This document shows positions 1-8,856 of a stretch of DNA of 40,407 bases, piece after piece. Location: positions 1 through 40,407 of the forward strand of contig JAIYBC010000007.1 in the NCBI GenBank assembly GCA_027488845.1. Reading direction: 5' to 3'. The first letter of the stretch is position 1. The number at the start of each line of letters is the position of its first letter. Position numbers and translations under genes: made by a program. The notes below the pieces were generated by a model. The model saw nothing but the letters and a program-made list of their open reading frames with translations, was not told the origin of the DNA and did no database searches. The stretch is from Verrucomicrobiales bacterium. GTDB lineage: Bacteria > Verrucomicrobiota > Verrucomicrobiia > Limisphaerales > UBA9464.

Positions 1-259
1 AGACAGGGAAACCTCCCAAAAGCGCACCGAAACCGGGCTGCAACGGCCCGGAAACGCCGGAGGTGCGCCTGCGGTGTCCGCTTTGCTGGCCGATACCGGC
101 GATATCGAAGCGAGCGGGCTCCAAAACCGCCGCCAAGCGCCGCTGACGACCGATCCCAACCGCCGACGACAGTGCTGCCGGCGATCAGCAGGCTTGTAAG
201 TCACCTGAGCCAACCACGCCCGCCTGCCTACTCAGCCAGCCCCTCCCCAAACGGTAGTC
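1..259. other. Left host flank, no assignable gene
   Basis: This is host DNA left of the prophage. Two forward frames are open from the window edge, one to a TAA at 197-199 and one to a TGA at 142-144. Either could be the 3' end of a host gene, but neither peptide shows a domain I recognise and codon use does not clearly decide between them. The last part, about 200-259, looks non-coding and leads into the palindrome at 260-275. Confidence 0.4.
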
Positions 260-275
260 TAGGGACGTGTCCCTA
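260..275. repeat. REP-like palindrome
   Basis: Two 7-base arms, TAGGGAC and GTCCCTA, flank a 2-base centre, so the element is almost a perfect palindrome. Short palindromes of this kind are the REP sequences mobilised by RAYT transposases, and a RAYT-like fragment begins 9 bases downstream. That supports reading this as a host REP/RAYT locus. Other genomic copies cannot be checked from this window. Confidence 0.5.
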
Positions 276-283
276 AGGCTGCA

Positions 284-413
284 ATGGGTGGGAACCGTGA
301 AGCCCGTGAGGCGTACGACCGGGTGATGGAAATGGCCGAAGGGAACCGGCGCCGTGACGCGTTCGAGGCGTATCGTATGTGGTTGTACCAGAGCGGAGAA
401 CAAAGGGGAGTGG
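284..413 (+). pseudogene. RAYT-like transposase, 5' part interrupted by prophage
   Basis: An ATG at 284 opens a frame that closes at a TAA at 416-418, just inside the prophage end. The peptide, with features such as AYRMWLYQSGEQ, resembles the segment before the C-terminal domain of RAYT transposases from Verrucomicrobiota. Deleting 414-40290 joins it in frame to the peptide at the right edge of the window. An in-frame TAG at 260-262 shows that the N-terminal catalytic (HUH/Tyr) part is already missing here, so the target was probably a remnant before insertion. The family assignment comes from recall of the family pattern. Confidence 0.55.
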
Positions 414-420
414 CGTAACC

Positions 421-466
421 GCGAGAAATGAATGAAAAGGGTCGTGAGAAAGCCTGAAAAGGGTCC
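421..466 (+). repeat. Left-end tandem transposase-binding-type sites
   Basis: Two direct repeats of about 22-24 bases lie back to back, about 421-443 and 444-466. Both read GAGAAA, then a 3-4 base spacer, then TGAAAAGGGTC. The first matches the inverted site at 40144-40167 at 21 of 24 positions. GAGAAA faces the outside of the prophage at both ends. This is the arrangement expected of MuA-type end-binding sites (L1, L2 and so on). The function is inferred from position, orientation and the presence of a MuA homologue. Confidence 0.7.
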
Positions 467-530
467 TTTCTCGAAACACGGCCGATGGGCGGCAGAAGGC
501 CTGCCTAGGAGCTGCAGTGACCCGGCTGGG

Positions 531-3017
531 CTACGGCAGCAGCGGTCCCCCGCCTCCTCCTCCCTGCTTGTAGTACTCGGCAAAGATCCATGGGCTGTTG
601 GTGGTGCCCTTGGATCGTGCCCAGATCCGGCGGGATGAGGTCAGGGTCAGCCCGACCGAAAGGGCCGTCACCGTCGTTCCGCTGGCGGGTTGGGCCGCCC
701 CAAGTGCCAGTTGGGCGTACTCGATCTGGGTGGCCGGGCTGACCGTGGAAAGGGTCACGGCCAGGCTGCTCACGAACTCCATGCCATCTCCAGGGCTGAA
801 GGTGGGGGGGATGACCGAGCCGGCGCTTGCCCGGACCAATGTCCGGGTCGAGGTGGTGGTGTTGCCCGCTCGATCCCTGGCGAAGACCGTGACGGACCAG
901 GTCCCGAGCGCGATCACCATGGTTCGACTGTACGATCGGCTTCCGGTCGCTTCGAAGGCCTCGTCGCTCGAGTCGTCCACATCCGGCGTGCCATCGTCCA
1001 CCTTCCGCACCTGGACCCTGAGACCGATGAGGTCTCCGTCCCGATCGGTCACGGTGAACGCGACTGCCACATTCCCGGCCCCGTCCGCTTCACCCAACGA
1101 CCCGGACGGGCTGCTCCAAGCGATCTGAGGCACGGGATTGAAGCCTTCGGGTAGCTGGACACCCCACTCAGGCACCGGCGACGAGTCGTCTTCGGCGTCG
1201 ACGCGGTAGCTGACGAGGCGGATGAAGCCGGGGTCTCCGGTCGCCAAAAGGGTCGCCAAAGCGGGGTGCCGCCAGGTCTCCAGGTTCGTCATGGGGATGA
1301 TCCACGCCCTGCAGGTCGTCGCCCACGAACGTGCCGGGATGCCCCTGCGTGCCCGCAACACCGTGTAGTCGTGCGTGTCTGAGGTCACCGCGGTCCGGCT
1401 GACCACGGACGCGAACTCCAGCTCGGGCATCTCATCGCCGCCGATGACCACCCGTCCGTCCACATCGACGTTCGCCAACACGACCAGCAGCTCATCGGCC
1501 TGGGCCCCGATTTCGGCGCCTGGGGTCATGGCGGCCAGGTATGCGTCCGGCCCGTCCGCGCCGTCGGCAAGCTGGAGACGGAGCGTGGTCGACTCGTCGT
1601 CAGCCGCTGTTGCCAACGTCATCCTGGCTGCGAACCCAACCTGGCGCCCCAACTCGGTGAAGCTGCCCCCTGTAGAGGTGTCGAAGAAAACCCTCATGCC
1701 GACGATGTCACCGGCTGGGCGTGTGGCGAGAACTCCAAAGGCCAAGGGAGCCCCAAAACCCCGCGGCGGAAGCGGCACAATCAGGGCCTCCTCGATCGGA
1801 TCCACGGCGGGAGCCTCCGCAACGGAAGGACCATAGTTGGGCACGTAGAGGACGCCTGGCGACAAGGTGTCCGGCCGGACCGTCAGCTTCACGGGGCCGG
1901 TGGGACCTTCCCGGATCTCCTCGATGACGCAGATCTGGGCAAGGCCGTCGCCGCCGGGTTCCGGGTCCACGTCCACCTTCACCTTCGTTCCCGGCGCCAG
2001 CCCGGCGGCCTGGCTTCGGCGGAGGCCTAGCTTGATTGCCCCGGCGGGCTTCGATGTCCGCCGGACCAGCTCGTTGCCCCAGTCGGCCGCCTGGGCGCGG
2101 CGGGTGACGTGCGTCATCTCCACCGTCCGCGGGGTCTCCAGACCCAGCACGCGTGAGGCGATCAGGTTCTTGGCCGGCTCATTGGTCTTCTTGAACTTCC
2201 GGTCCCGGTCGTAGAATCCGACGTCGATCCGTGCCGGTACCTCAGACCAGCCCGGTCCGTCCTGCTTGGGCCGGCCGTCTTCCGACCACCTGGGCGCGTC
2301 CAGAAGAGGCAACCCACCCGGATCCACGCCTGGCTCCAGCAGCTTCAGCCCGAGCCGGCCCTGGGCGTCGAACCAGTGCGCACCGTCGAACATCGCCAGA
2401 AGGTCCAGGGCCATGCGGCGGGCGTCCACCTGGTCTGTGAGGAGGGGCGAGCAGAATGTCCGCGCCCGGCGCTCGGCCGAGGCATTGCACCAGGCGGCCG
2501 CGGCCAGCCACTCCGACGCCACCAGGCGCGCCGAGGGCAGCCGGAAGGACCCGAACGCCGAGGTGTAAAGCTCGGCCAACATCGCCACCGGGTTGCACTG
2601 CCCGTCGTCGATCACGTTGTCGGTCGCGGCCACAATGGATGTGTCCACGACCGGCTTCCGCACCGTCACGATCTCCAGGTTGGGCGACGTGTATTTCTCG
2701 CGCCCGAAAAGGAACCGGTAGGCCAGCAGCACTGCCACGCCCCGGTAGTTCGGCAGGTGCGAGAACTCGGCCGGCATCGTTTGGGTAGCTGTGCCCCGCA
2801 GCAGCCGCAGGTAGCCGCCCGCGGCGAAATACTTCCCGTCAATCAGGCCGGTCAGGTCCGTCGAGTCGGAGGAGAGAGACTGCGTGCCCTCGTAGATCGC
2901 CTTCCCGTCAGCCACCACGGCATTGAGCTGCGCCAACGGTCCCACCCCGACCACGGCCGCCAGCCGGCCGAAGACGTTGTAGGATTTGCTTCCGGAGCTG
3001 CCTTTGCTTCCACCCAT
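531..3017 (-). CDS. Tail tip / central fibre protein (gpJ-like)
   Basis: This 828-residue protein is the last gene of the late operon, where siphophages encode the tail-tip or host-specificity protein. Its N-terminal half resembles phage tail-tip (gpJ-like) proteins and would form the hub below the tail tube. After about residue 630 there is an Ig-like segment. The last ~100 residues, from about PPTFSPGDGMEF to the IWARSKG region, look like a chitobiase C-terminal (CHB_HEX_C) fold often used in surface binding. The protein ends in a glycine run followed by PLLP. Only 3 bases separate it from the upstream small gene. The hub role is a positional and family inference; the exact receptor-binding part is unknown. 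Confidence 0.7.
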   Translation of the reverse strand: MGGSKGSSGSKSYNVFGRLAAVVGVGPLAQLNAVVADGKAIYEGTQSLSSDSTDLTGLIDGKYFAAGGYLRLLRGTATQTMPAEFSHLPNYRGVAVLLAYRFLFGREKYTSPNLEIVTVRKPVVDTSIVAATDNVIDDGQCNPVAMLAELYTSAFGSFRLPSARLVASEWLAAAAWCNASAERRARTFCSPLLTDQVDARRMALDLLAMFDGAHWFDAQGRLGLKLLEPGVDPGGLPLLDAPRWSEDGRPKQDGPGWSEVPARIDVGFYDRDRKFKKTNEPAKNLIASRVLGLETPRTVEMTHVTRRAQAADWGNELVRRTSKPAGAIKLGLRRSQAAGLAPGTKVKVDVDPEPGGDGLAQICVIEEIREGPTGPVKLTVRPDTLSPGVLYVPNYGPSVAEAPAVDPIEEALIVPLPPRGFGAPLAFGVLATRPAGDIVGMRVFFDTSTGGSFTELGRQVGFAARMTLATAADDESTTLRLQLADGADGPDAYLAAMTPGAEIGAQADELLVVLANVDVDGRVVIGGDEMPELEFASVVSRTAVTSDTHDYTVLRARRGIPARSWATTCRAWIIPMTNLETWRHPALATLLATGDPGFIRLVSYRVDAEDDSSPVPEWGVQLPEGFNPVPQIAWSSPSGSLGEADGAGNVAVAFTVTDRDGDLIGLRVQVRKVDDGTPDVDDSSDEAFEATGSRSYSRTMVIALGTWSVTVFARDRAGNTTTSTRTLVRASAGSVIPPTFSPGDGMEFVSSLAVTLSTVSPATQIEYAQLALGAAQPASGTTVTALSVGLTLTSSRRIWARSKGTTNSPWIFAEYYKQGGGGGGPLLP

Positions 3018-3020
3018 AGG

Positions 3021-3209
3021 TCACTTCTTTCCGGGCCGCTCGTCAGGCGCTTCTTTGGTCAGCATGTCGAGGGCGGGCGTGATCCAGCGCACCGCGACCC
3101 GCCGGGTGCCGCCGTGCCACGGGATCGGGATGCCCTCCTGAGAGGTCGCCACGTCCTCCTCCTCAACAGGCAGGTCGTCCTTCTCCGGCGCGTTGGTTCC
3201 TTTGGCCAT
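3021..3209 (-). CDS. Small acidic hypothetical protein
   Basis: This 62-residue protein starts at the ATG at 3209, which overlaps the TGA of the NlpC/P60 gene as TGATG, so translational coupling is likely. The N-terminal half is acidic (KDDLPVEEEDVA) and the C-terminal half is short and mixed (RRVAVRWITPAL). No domain is recognised. Its position between the NlpC/P60 protein and the tail-tip protein suggests a tail-assembly role, which is inference only. Confidence 0.55.
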   Translation of the reverse strand: MAKGTNAPEKDDLPVEEEDVATSQEGIPIPWHGGTRRVAVRWITPALDMLTKEAPDERPGKK

Positions 3210-3658
3210 CAGCGAAGCCTCCAATGACGCTCTGCGTGCCGGCGCCAGCGCGGCGGGATCTCCTCGATGATCATCACGCCCTGGGGATCCACGACGTGGA
3301 GCCAGCGGCCGCCAGGTAGCGCCATGGCCAGGTGGTGGAGTGAATGCCCGAACCGGAAGCCGAGCACGTCACCCGGCTCCACGCTGTCCCAGGCAACGTC
3401 CTCGAGACGCCCGAACCACCGCTCGCCCTCGGTGTCGAACCACTCGGAGATGAGGCTCCGGCCTTGGGCGCGTGCCCACTGGACGGATGCGTTCGGGACT
3501 TCGATCCGCTGGATCCAGCCCGCCTCGACGAGGACCTCCAACATCAGCCGGTGGCAGCACACGCCGGCGCCCTTCACGGCCGAGGCCTCGCAGAAGGGCG
3601 TACCGACCCACGAGAGGGCGACGGACTCGAGGTCGGCAATCTGGTCGGTGGACTTCAT
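3209..3658 (-). CDS. NlpC/P60-family tail protein
   Basis: This 149-residue protein matches the papain-like NlpC/P60 fold. The probable nucleophile is Cys35 in GVCCHRL, which corresponds to the usual GVDCSGL. His109 in HHLAMAL and His121 in WLHVV complete the expected triad pattern. Siphophage tail modules often carry such a peptidoglycan hydrolase between the DUF2163 gene and the tail-tip gene, where it sits in the tail tip and opens the cell wall at DNA entry. Its start overlaps the end of the DUF2163 gene (ATGA). The usual Asp before the Cys is replaced by Cys34. Activity is inferred, not shown. Confidence 0.75.
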   Translation of the reverse strand: MKSTDQIADLESVALSWVGTPFCEASAVKGAGVCCHRLMLEVLVEAGWIQRIEVPNASVQWARAQGRSLISEWFDTEGERWFGRLEDVAWDSVEPGDVLGFRFGHSLHHLAMALPGGRWLHVVDPQGVMIIEEIPPRWRRHAERHWRLR

Positions 3659-5715
3659 TTCTTGCCCGCGGTGGAACTGCTTCTCTTGAGCGCCTGAAAG
3701 GCCGGATCCTTGTCCGGCATCTCATCGAAGCCCTTGAAGTTGGAGAACCAGCCAAACTTTCCCTGGGGATTGGTGCCGATGTCCCAGGCCTTGCAGGTCA
3801 CGGCGCGTCCGTCACAGCCCGGAACAACTATCCACGAATCACCCGCCGAGGGCGCTGGAACGACGGGGCGATCGAGGGTCAGAACGATCCGGCCACTGCC
3901 ATCAAGGGCGGTTGAGCCCGCGATCGCAAACCTCTGGGGGAGGCCGCCGACAATGCGCTGCGCGTAGCCAAGGGCGAACCAGTGAGCGAAGCCGAAGCCG
4001 GCCGGAAGACCGCCGGTTCGAATGAATGTCCCCAGCTGAAGTTGGACGCCGCTGACCGAGACAACCGTTGCCGTGAAGGCCCAGTCCGCCTCGACGAGGC
4101 CACACATGGGCGAGAAGACCGTGGCGTTGCAGGTCCGCTGCACTCGGTAGGCAAGGCTGGGGCGATCGAACAGGGCATACATTCCGGACGCGGATGCGGA
4201 GAACTCCGGCCCATCGAATGGGCACTTGGTCACCTCTCCTCCGAACTTCTGTGCCAACCCGGTACCGACACCGACGTTGTCGACAGAGCACTCGTAGATC
4301 GCCAACCGAACCAACGCAGCCAGGCGTCCGGGTAGGAACTGTGCGAACGGGCAACCATCCCACCAGCGTCCCTTCAGGGTGACCTCGTCTCGGTCCAGTC
4401 GGAGCGAGCGGCGGATCTCGCCGTGGCTCAGTCCTGGACGTGAGGTCCAGGAATGGGAGGCGGCTGTGACCGTGCGTTCGTGGTTGGTGGCCCGGTGAAC
4501 CGCAGTGACCCCGCCTCCGAAATCCTCCGTGATCTCGTACAACCAGGCGGGGACCGGCTGTGCCCCGATCGTGCTGCCACGGGTCTCGCCGACCGCAGGC
4601 CAGACCTCGGCGGCAACCTCCCTCCAGGCCACACGGACCTGAGCCAGATTGGGGCCGATGAAGCGGAGATCGACCGTGGACTTCGAATGGCGGGCCAGCA
4701 TGGCCAGGGAGATCCCCGTAGTCGCCGCGTTCCACCCCCTGCTTAGGGGTGCTGACAGGGTCAGCGTGTTTCCTGAAACAGCAGTCACTCGCACCACCTC
4801 TGACCCGCTGCCTGACCTCAACTCCACGAGCCGAGGGCCTCCGAGAGCCGAACCATCCGCCACGGTCAGCGATGAGGTGCCAGCTGCGGCATCCGACGCC
4901 AGCGTGGTGACATTGGTCAGCGTGGTGACCATGTGGCTTCCCACGGCTCCACGAACCGATTGCCACCAGTTCAGAAACCGGCCCACCTGCGCCCGGTTCG
5001 TCAGCGCAATCATCCCGTCTTGGGGACGCTCGGAGAACTGCGGGTAGAACGTCACCGCGCTCTCACGAGCCGGACCGGACTTCTCCCGGTCCACCTGCAG
5101 CTCAGGCAGCCCTGGCTTCGGGCCGTTGTTCCAGTCGACCCGGAACGGAAACACCGGTGGCGTGGCCCCATCATTGAGCGCAGGACCGCTAGTCCAGGAC
5201 TGTGCGGCCGGTGCCAGCGCATATCCGGCAGGCCCATCCTCTTCGAAGCGGAACCGGACATTGACCGCATCAGCACCGTCCGACTTGCCGGAGTCGACCT
5301 CCAGGAAGCCCCAGAGAGCGGGCGCGACAAAGTCCCAGGTGCCCGCCAAAGCTGCGGGAGTCGTCAACGTCCACGTTGCCCATCCCTTGGTCCATGCGAG
5401 CACCAGGCCCCCGGATACTGGGGCCGAGGACCACCCGTCGAATGGCATGGCGAACGGCCACGCCGGCGTCACCACCGGTGTGCTGCCGAGCTGCTCCAAG
5501 GCTGTGCGCAGCGCGTTGGCCTTGGCGCGATCCAGGCGAGCCTTCCAGTCCATCAGGCAGCGGAGGGTGTGACCGAGGGCACGGCGCTCCTCGCGGCCAG
5601 TCTGGCCGCGGCTGCGGTCGCTCGGCACCGACACCGACAGGTCCACCCCATGCGACCAGTCGGGGCCATAGGGCAGCACGAAGATCGGCCCAGCATTGTA
5701 GGTGGAGGCGAACAT
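3655..5715 (-). CDS. DUF2163 tail baseplate-hub protein
   Basis: This 686-residue protein ends in a cysteine-containing segment, CDGRAVTCKAWD, then a phenylalanine-rich tail with FKGFDEMP, the signature of the C-terminal domain of DUF2163 / phage BR0599 tail proteins. Members in GTA-like and B3-like phages help form the distal tail hub. Further cysteines (for example in YECSVDN, VTKCPFDGPEF and RTCNATVFSPMCG) suggest a metal- or disulfide-stabilised core. I chose the ATG at 5715, which overlaps the tape-measure stop as TGATG, because the peptide upstream of it is out-of-frame tape-measure sequence. The N-terminal ~300 residues are longer than in simple DUF2163 proteins. Confidence 0.75.
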   Translation of the reverse strand: MFASTYNAGPIFVLPYGPDWSHGVDLSVSVPSDRSRGQTGREERRALGHTLRCLMDWKARLDRAKANALRTALEQLGSTPVVTPAWPFAMPFDGWSSAPVSGGLVLAWTKGWATWTLTTPAALAGTWDFVAPALWGFLEVDSGKSDGADAVNVRFRFEEDGPAGYALAPAAQSWTSGPALNDGATPPVFPFRVDWNNGPKPGLPELQVDREKSGPARESAVTFYPQFSERPQDGMIALTNRAQVGRFLNWWQSVRGAVGSHMVTTLTNVTTLASDAAAGTSSLTVADGSALGGPRLVELRSGSGSEVVRVTAVSGNTLTLSAPLSRGWNAATTGISLAMLARHSKSTVDLRFIGPNLAQVRVAWREVAAEVWPAVGETRGSTIGAQPVPAWLYEITEDFGGGVTAVHRATNHERTVTAASHSWTSRPGLSHGEIRRSLRLDRDEVTLKGRWWDGCPFAQFLPGRLAALVRLAIYECSVDNVGVGTGLAQKFGGEVTKCPFDGPEFSASASGMYALFDRPSLAYRVQRTCNATVFSPMCGLVEADWAFTATVVSVSGVQLQLGTFIRTGGLPAGFGFAHWFALGYAQRIVGGLPQRFAIAGSTALDGSGRIVLTLDRPVVPAPSAGDSWIVVPGCDGRAVTCKAWDIGTNPQGKFGWFSNFKGFDEMPDKDPAFQALKRSSSTAGKK

Positions 5716-8237
5716 CAGCCGGCCCTCCGCATGGCGTTGACCGCGATTCCCTCGATCTCGTCGCGCATCGCGTCGAGCCACGCCTGCTTGTCGACGTAGT
5801 TGTGGATGTTGATCGGCCTCGTTTCGCCCCCAGCAGCCGAGTCGCCACCCACGGGCACAGGGATGGCAGGCATGCGGCCGTCCATCAGCATCGCCTGCTG
5901 CTGGGGGTTGAATCGGGCGGTCGCCTCCGCCGGCAGGACGAGCTCAGGGCCACGCTCGCCGACCCAGGCCAATGTCCTGGTTCCTGGCGTCAGGCCGCCT
6001 TCTGCGAACGCCGCCAGCGACTGGGCCATCGTGATGCCCTGGGCCATCGCAATGAATCCAGGCGCGGCCGACGCAGCGCCACCATAGCTCGCGATCGTGG
6101 CCAAGGTCGCCGGGGTGGCCCAGACGGCGCTTTGTGCCACCGCGATTGGGGTGCTGGCGGCGACGCTCGCAGCCATGATGCCTTTCCCAACGGTAGCCAT
6201 CAGGATCTGCGTAGCGATCCACCGCACGCCCATCTGGACGATGGCGCCGATGACACTGGTCAGGATGGAGGTCCCGATGCTGGCCAGCGCCTGCCCCCAT
6301 GTCTGAGTGCCCATGATCAGTCCGGTGATTCCGTTGCTGATCGAGCCGATGGCGGAGTTGAACACACTCTCGAAGGCAGCGGCCGTCTGCTGCGCGAAGC
6401 TTCCCCACTGGTCCTGAAGCGATGTCAAAGTCGCCGTCCATTGCTCGGAGAAGCTCGTTGGATCCGGACCCTGCTGGGTGGCGAAGGCTCCGTACTCGCC
6501 GTCGGACACCGAACCGTCCTCGAGTCCAGACAGCATCCTCGATCGGGCGTTCTGGAACTGTTGAGCACGTGGCGTCCTCCAGTCCCCTTGGATGCCCTGC
6601 ATGTCGTCGCCAAGCCCCTGTCGGCGTTCGGCCAGAAGCTGCTCTTGGGCGTGCTGGGCCTCACGGCGAGCCGCCTCGGTCTTGCGCTCTGCGGCATCGG
6701 CGGCGCGCTCCGCGGCTTGGGCTTCACGTTCGGCGTCGGCGGCCTGCTTGGCGGTGAGCTGGGCAATATCCATCTCCAGCGCCTGCTCTTGGCCCTTGGC
6801 CCTTGATCGCGCCACAGCGATCGCGGCCTCCACGATCTCGATCTGCTGGCGCTCGGAGAGCCGTTTCGCGGGATCCTTCTCGCCTGCCGTCTCGCGAGCC
6901 TTCTCGGCGGCTGCCCGGCGGGCCGCCTCGATCTCCAGCTGCATCTCGTCGGCAATCTGGCCTCGCCGGATCGCCGCATACTCTTCAAGCGTGAGCTTCT
7001 TGGCATCGAGGTCGGCCTTTGCGGTGCTCACCCCGGTGCGGAGGTCTTCGGCTGCGATCTTCGCCCGCGCCTCAGACCAGAGAAGGGTTCGGAACATGGC
7101 GAAGTCCTCCTCAGCCTTTCGGCGGGTAGCTTCTTCCGCAGCTGCTGCCAAGCCTGGCGCCTCTGCCTTGGCCTTCGCAGCATCCCTCTCGGTCAACCGC
7201 TGCCGGAGTCTGGTCCGGGCTTCAACCACCGCCTTGTCTTCGATCGAGCCGCTGGCGGAGAGAATGGATTCCAGTGCCTCCTTGGTTGCCCTCGTCAGGC
7301 CCGAGGTCAGTTCGCCGAGTACGCTCATGCCGGTGTCTTTGAGCGTGCTCATCAGCCCGTTGAGGGTTCGGGACTGCTTGTCCATCGCTCCGTCGAACCT
7401 CCCGAACACACCCGTAAGCTCTTCGAACGCCTTCCCAACTCCCTTGCCGCTCTCGGCGAGCGCATTCAGTGCGCGTGCCTGCTCGCCGGAGATCGCCCCC
7501 ATTTCGACCAGGCGCATGGTTGCCTCGCCTACTGGCGTGCCGCTGTCGAGACCGGCGTAGAGACGTCCGACCCACATCGCGACGTCCTGGAATGGCTGGC
7601 CGACGCCCGCGGCGGCATCTCCAACAAGACGGAGTCCATGCCCTGTTGCCAGTGCGTCCCCAGTCAGCGCCTGGAGCACCCTGGAGGCCTGCACAACCTC
7701 GGGCAGCTCGAAGGGGGTGCTCGCAGCGAATTGGGTCAGGTCCGCCATCCGCTGCCTCGCCGCGTCGGCCGACTTCAGAAGAGTGCCGAACGCCACCTCC
7801 TGTTGCTCCATCATGGCGTTGTACTTCATCCCAGCGACGGTCCCGGCTGCAGCCGCTGCGGTGACTGCGCCGATCGCCGTTGCGGCGACAGCGAGTCCAC
7901 CACCTCCAGCCAACGCCCCAAAACCTGGGATCTGGCCAAGGACGCTTCCCCCGGAGGTCGCGGAGGCCAAGCTCGACGCCCCCTTTGAGAAGAAGCCTGT
8001 GGGCAACTCAGAGGCGGTCTGCTGGAGCGATGCCCTCAGGCCGCGCACGACGACTGCCCGCCGGGCCAGTTCTCCAAGGCGGACATCCAGCATCGAGGTG
8101 GCCTGAGAAAGCGCCATGACCGGCTGCCGGGTAGCCTCGATGGCAGTCCTAACGTCACGCAGCCCAGCCACAGTCTTCTGCAGCTCGGCCACTTGGCTCC
8201 GGATCTGGACGAGGATGTCGATCTGGCCTGCGTTCAT
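5715..8237 (-). CDS. Tail tape-measure protein
   Basis: At 840 residues this is a typical tape measure. It has an N-terminal helical start, a hydrophobic Gly/Ala-rich stretch around residues 95-125, a long Ala/Glu/Arg-rich coiled coil at about 320-520 and hydrophobic segments at about 610-720. Near the C-terminus is the common FAEGG ... GERGPELVLP pattern seen in many siphophage and Mu-like tape measures. It lies directly downstream of the tail chaperones and upstream of the DUF2163 gene, the usual siphophage order. Its length should set tail length. The start overlaps the chaperone stop (ATGA). Confidence 0.88.
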   Translation of the reverse strand: MNAGQIDILVQIRSQVAELQKTVAGLRDVRTAIEATRQPVMALSQATSMLDVRLGELARRAVVVRGLRASLQQTASELPTGFFSKGASSLASATSGGSVLGQIPGFGALAGGGGLAVAATAIGAVTAAAAAGTVAGMKYNAMMEQQEVAFGTLLKSADAARQRMADLTQFAASTPFELPEVVQASRVLQALTGDALATGHGLRLVGDAAAGVGQPFQDVAMWVGRLYAGLDSGTPVGEATMRLVEMGAISGEQARALNALAESGKGVGKAFEELTGVFGRFDGAMDKQSRTLNGLMSTLKDTGMSVLGELTSGLTRATKEALESILSASGSIEDKAVVEARTRLRQRLTERDAAKAKAEAPGLAAAAEEATRRKAEEDFAMFRTLLWSEARAKIAAEDLRTGVSTAKADLDAKKLTLEEYAAIRRGQIADEMQLEIEAARRAAAEKARETAGEKDPAKRLSERQQIEIVEAAIAVARSRAKGQEQALEMDIAQLTAKQAADAEREAQAAERAADAAERKTEAARREAQHAQEQLLAERRQGLGDDMQGIQGDWRTPRAQQFQNARSRMLSGLEDGSVSDGEYGAFATQQGPDPTSFSEQWTATLTSLQDQWGSFAQQTAAAFESVFNSAIGSISNGITGLIMGTQTWGQALASIGTSILTSVIGAIVQMGVRWIATQILMATVGKGIMAASVAASTPIAVAQSAVWATPATLATIASYGGAASAAPGFIAMAQGITMAQSLAAFAEGGLTPGTRTLAWVGERGPELVLPAEATARFNPQQQAMLMDGRMPAIPVPVGGDSAAGGETRPINIHNYVDKQAWLDAMRDEIEGIAVNAMRRAG

Positions 8238-8476
8238 TCGGTCGAGTCTGTAGGTTGGGCCTGGCCGGATCTAAGGAGCCCGTCTGCGGTCGCCTTGATG
8301 AGTGCTTCCTGCTTTGAGGTGCTGGAGGATCTGTCGCCAAACGCGATCGCAGTGATCGCCTGGGCAAGCTCCAGGACCTTCTTGGCATCACGTCGACGCC
8401 GAGCCGACAGGACCTCTTCGGCGGCGTCGAAGCTGAGGGACATGACCCGATCGACGGGCCAGCCCGTTGCGATCAC
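8234..8476 (-). CDS. Tail assembly chaperone, -1 frame extension (T part)
   Basis: This frame encodes 80 residues if started at the GTG at 8476, but the reading frame is open much further upstream and encodes a sensible peptide (GISYTLSDLIWDVVIATGWP) opposite the low-complexity end of the upstream frame. This is typical of the T part of siphophage G/GT chaperones, made by -1 frameshifting. The fused product would run 8829-8234, 198 residues, which fits a single-base backward slip exactly. The T part recruits the tail tube protein to the tape measure. A simpler alternative is coupled restart at the GTG that overlaps the upstream TGA. Confidence 0.65.
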   Translation of the reverse strand: MIATGWPVDRVMSLSFDAAEEVLSARRRRDAKKVLELAQAITAIAFGDRSSSTSKQEALIKATADGLLRSGQAQPTDSTE

Positions 8477-8829
8477 GACATCCCAGATGAGGTCGGAGAG
8501 GGTGTAGGAGATCCCGCCTCCGGCACCCCCATCATCCGTAGATGGTTGGCCACCCGCCGGGAGGCATAGGCGAAAAAACTTCGGTTCACACTGCGAACCG
8601 CAGCCGCAACCGACTCATAGGACTCGGGAGAAAGGTTGGCGGTGATGGCCTCCTTCGATCGACCGGTGCAGAGCGCCACCAAGGCGAACTCATCATCGAT
8701 CAACGGAAAGGCCTTCTGGTACTCACCAAGCTGTACCTGGCGCACCGTCCATTCCTCCTTGGTGTCATCGACCAAGGAAACCTGCACGGGCATGTTGAAG
8801 ACCGTTCGCGCCTTCTCTTTCGGGTCCAT
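8473..8829 (-). CDS. Tail assembly chaperone (G part)
   Basis: This 118-residue protein precedes the tape measure and looks like the unshifted chaperone. The last ~15 residues (PEAGSPTPSPTSSG) are low-complexity and look like out-of-frame reading of the next gene. The slippery heptamer T TTT TTC is in frame at 8578-8572, and a GGGGG run occurs at 8530-8526. The -1 frame is open from both to the downstream coding region. The role is assigned from position and frameshift architecture, not from a sequence match I can name. Confidence 0.65.
   Translation of the reverse strand: MDPKEKARTVFNMPVQVSLVDDTKEEWTVRQVQLGEYQKAFPLIDDEFALVALCTGRSKEAITANLSPESYESVAAAVRSVNRSFFAYASRRVANHLRMMGVPEAGSPTPSPTSSGMS
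8572..8578 (-). promoter_or_regulatory. Candidate -1 ribosomal slippery site
   Basis: On the minus strand this reads TTTTTTC, phased as T TTT TTC in the upstream chaperone frame, a canonical -1 slippery heptamer. No stop codon occurs in the -1 frame from here to the end of the downstream chaperone frame at 8234. A second candidate is the G run at 8526-8530, nearer the point where the -1 peptide begins to look coding. No pseudoknot was sought. Confidence 0.45.
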
Positions 8830-8856
8830 TATTGGTTCCTCCTTAAATGGTTCCGC

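Noticed and set aside
598-1128. Plus-strand open frame of 176 codons
   Set aside because: It is antisense to the tail-tip gene, whose domains and codon pattern are strong; the frame is a shadow with no domain.
5376-6806. Plus-strand open frame of 476 codons
   Set aside because: It is long only because the opposite strand is GC-rich coding sequence (DUF2163 and tape measure); the peptide is Arg/Pro-rich with no fold.
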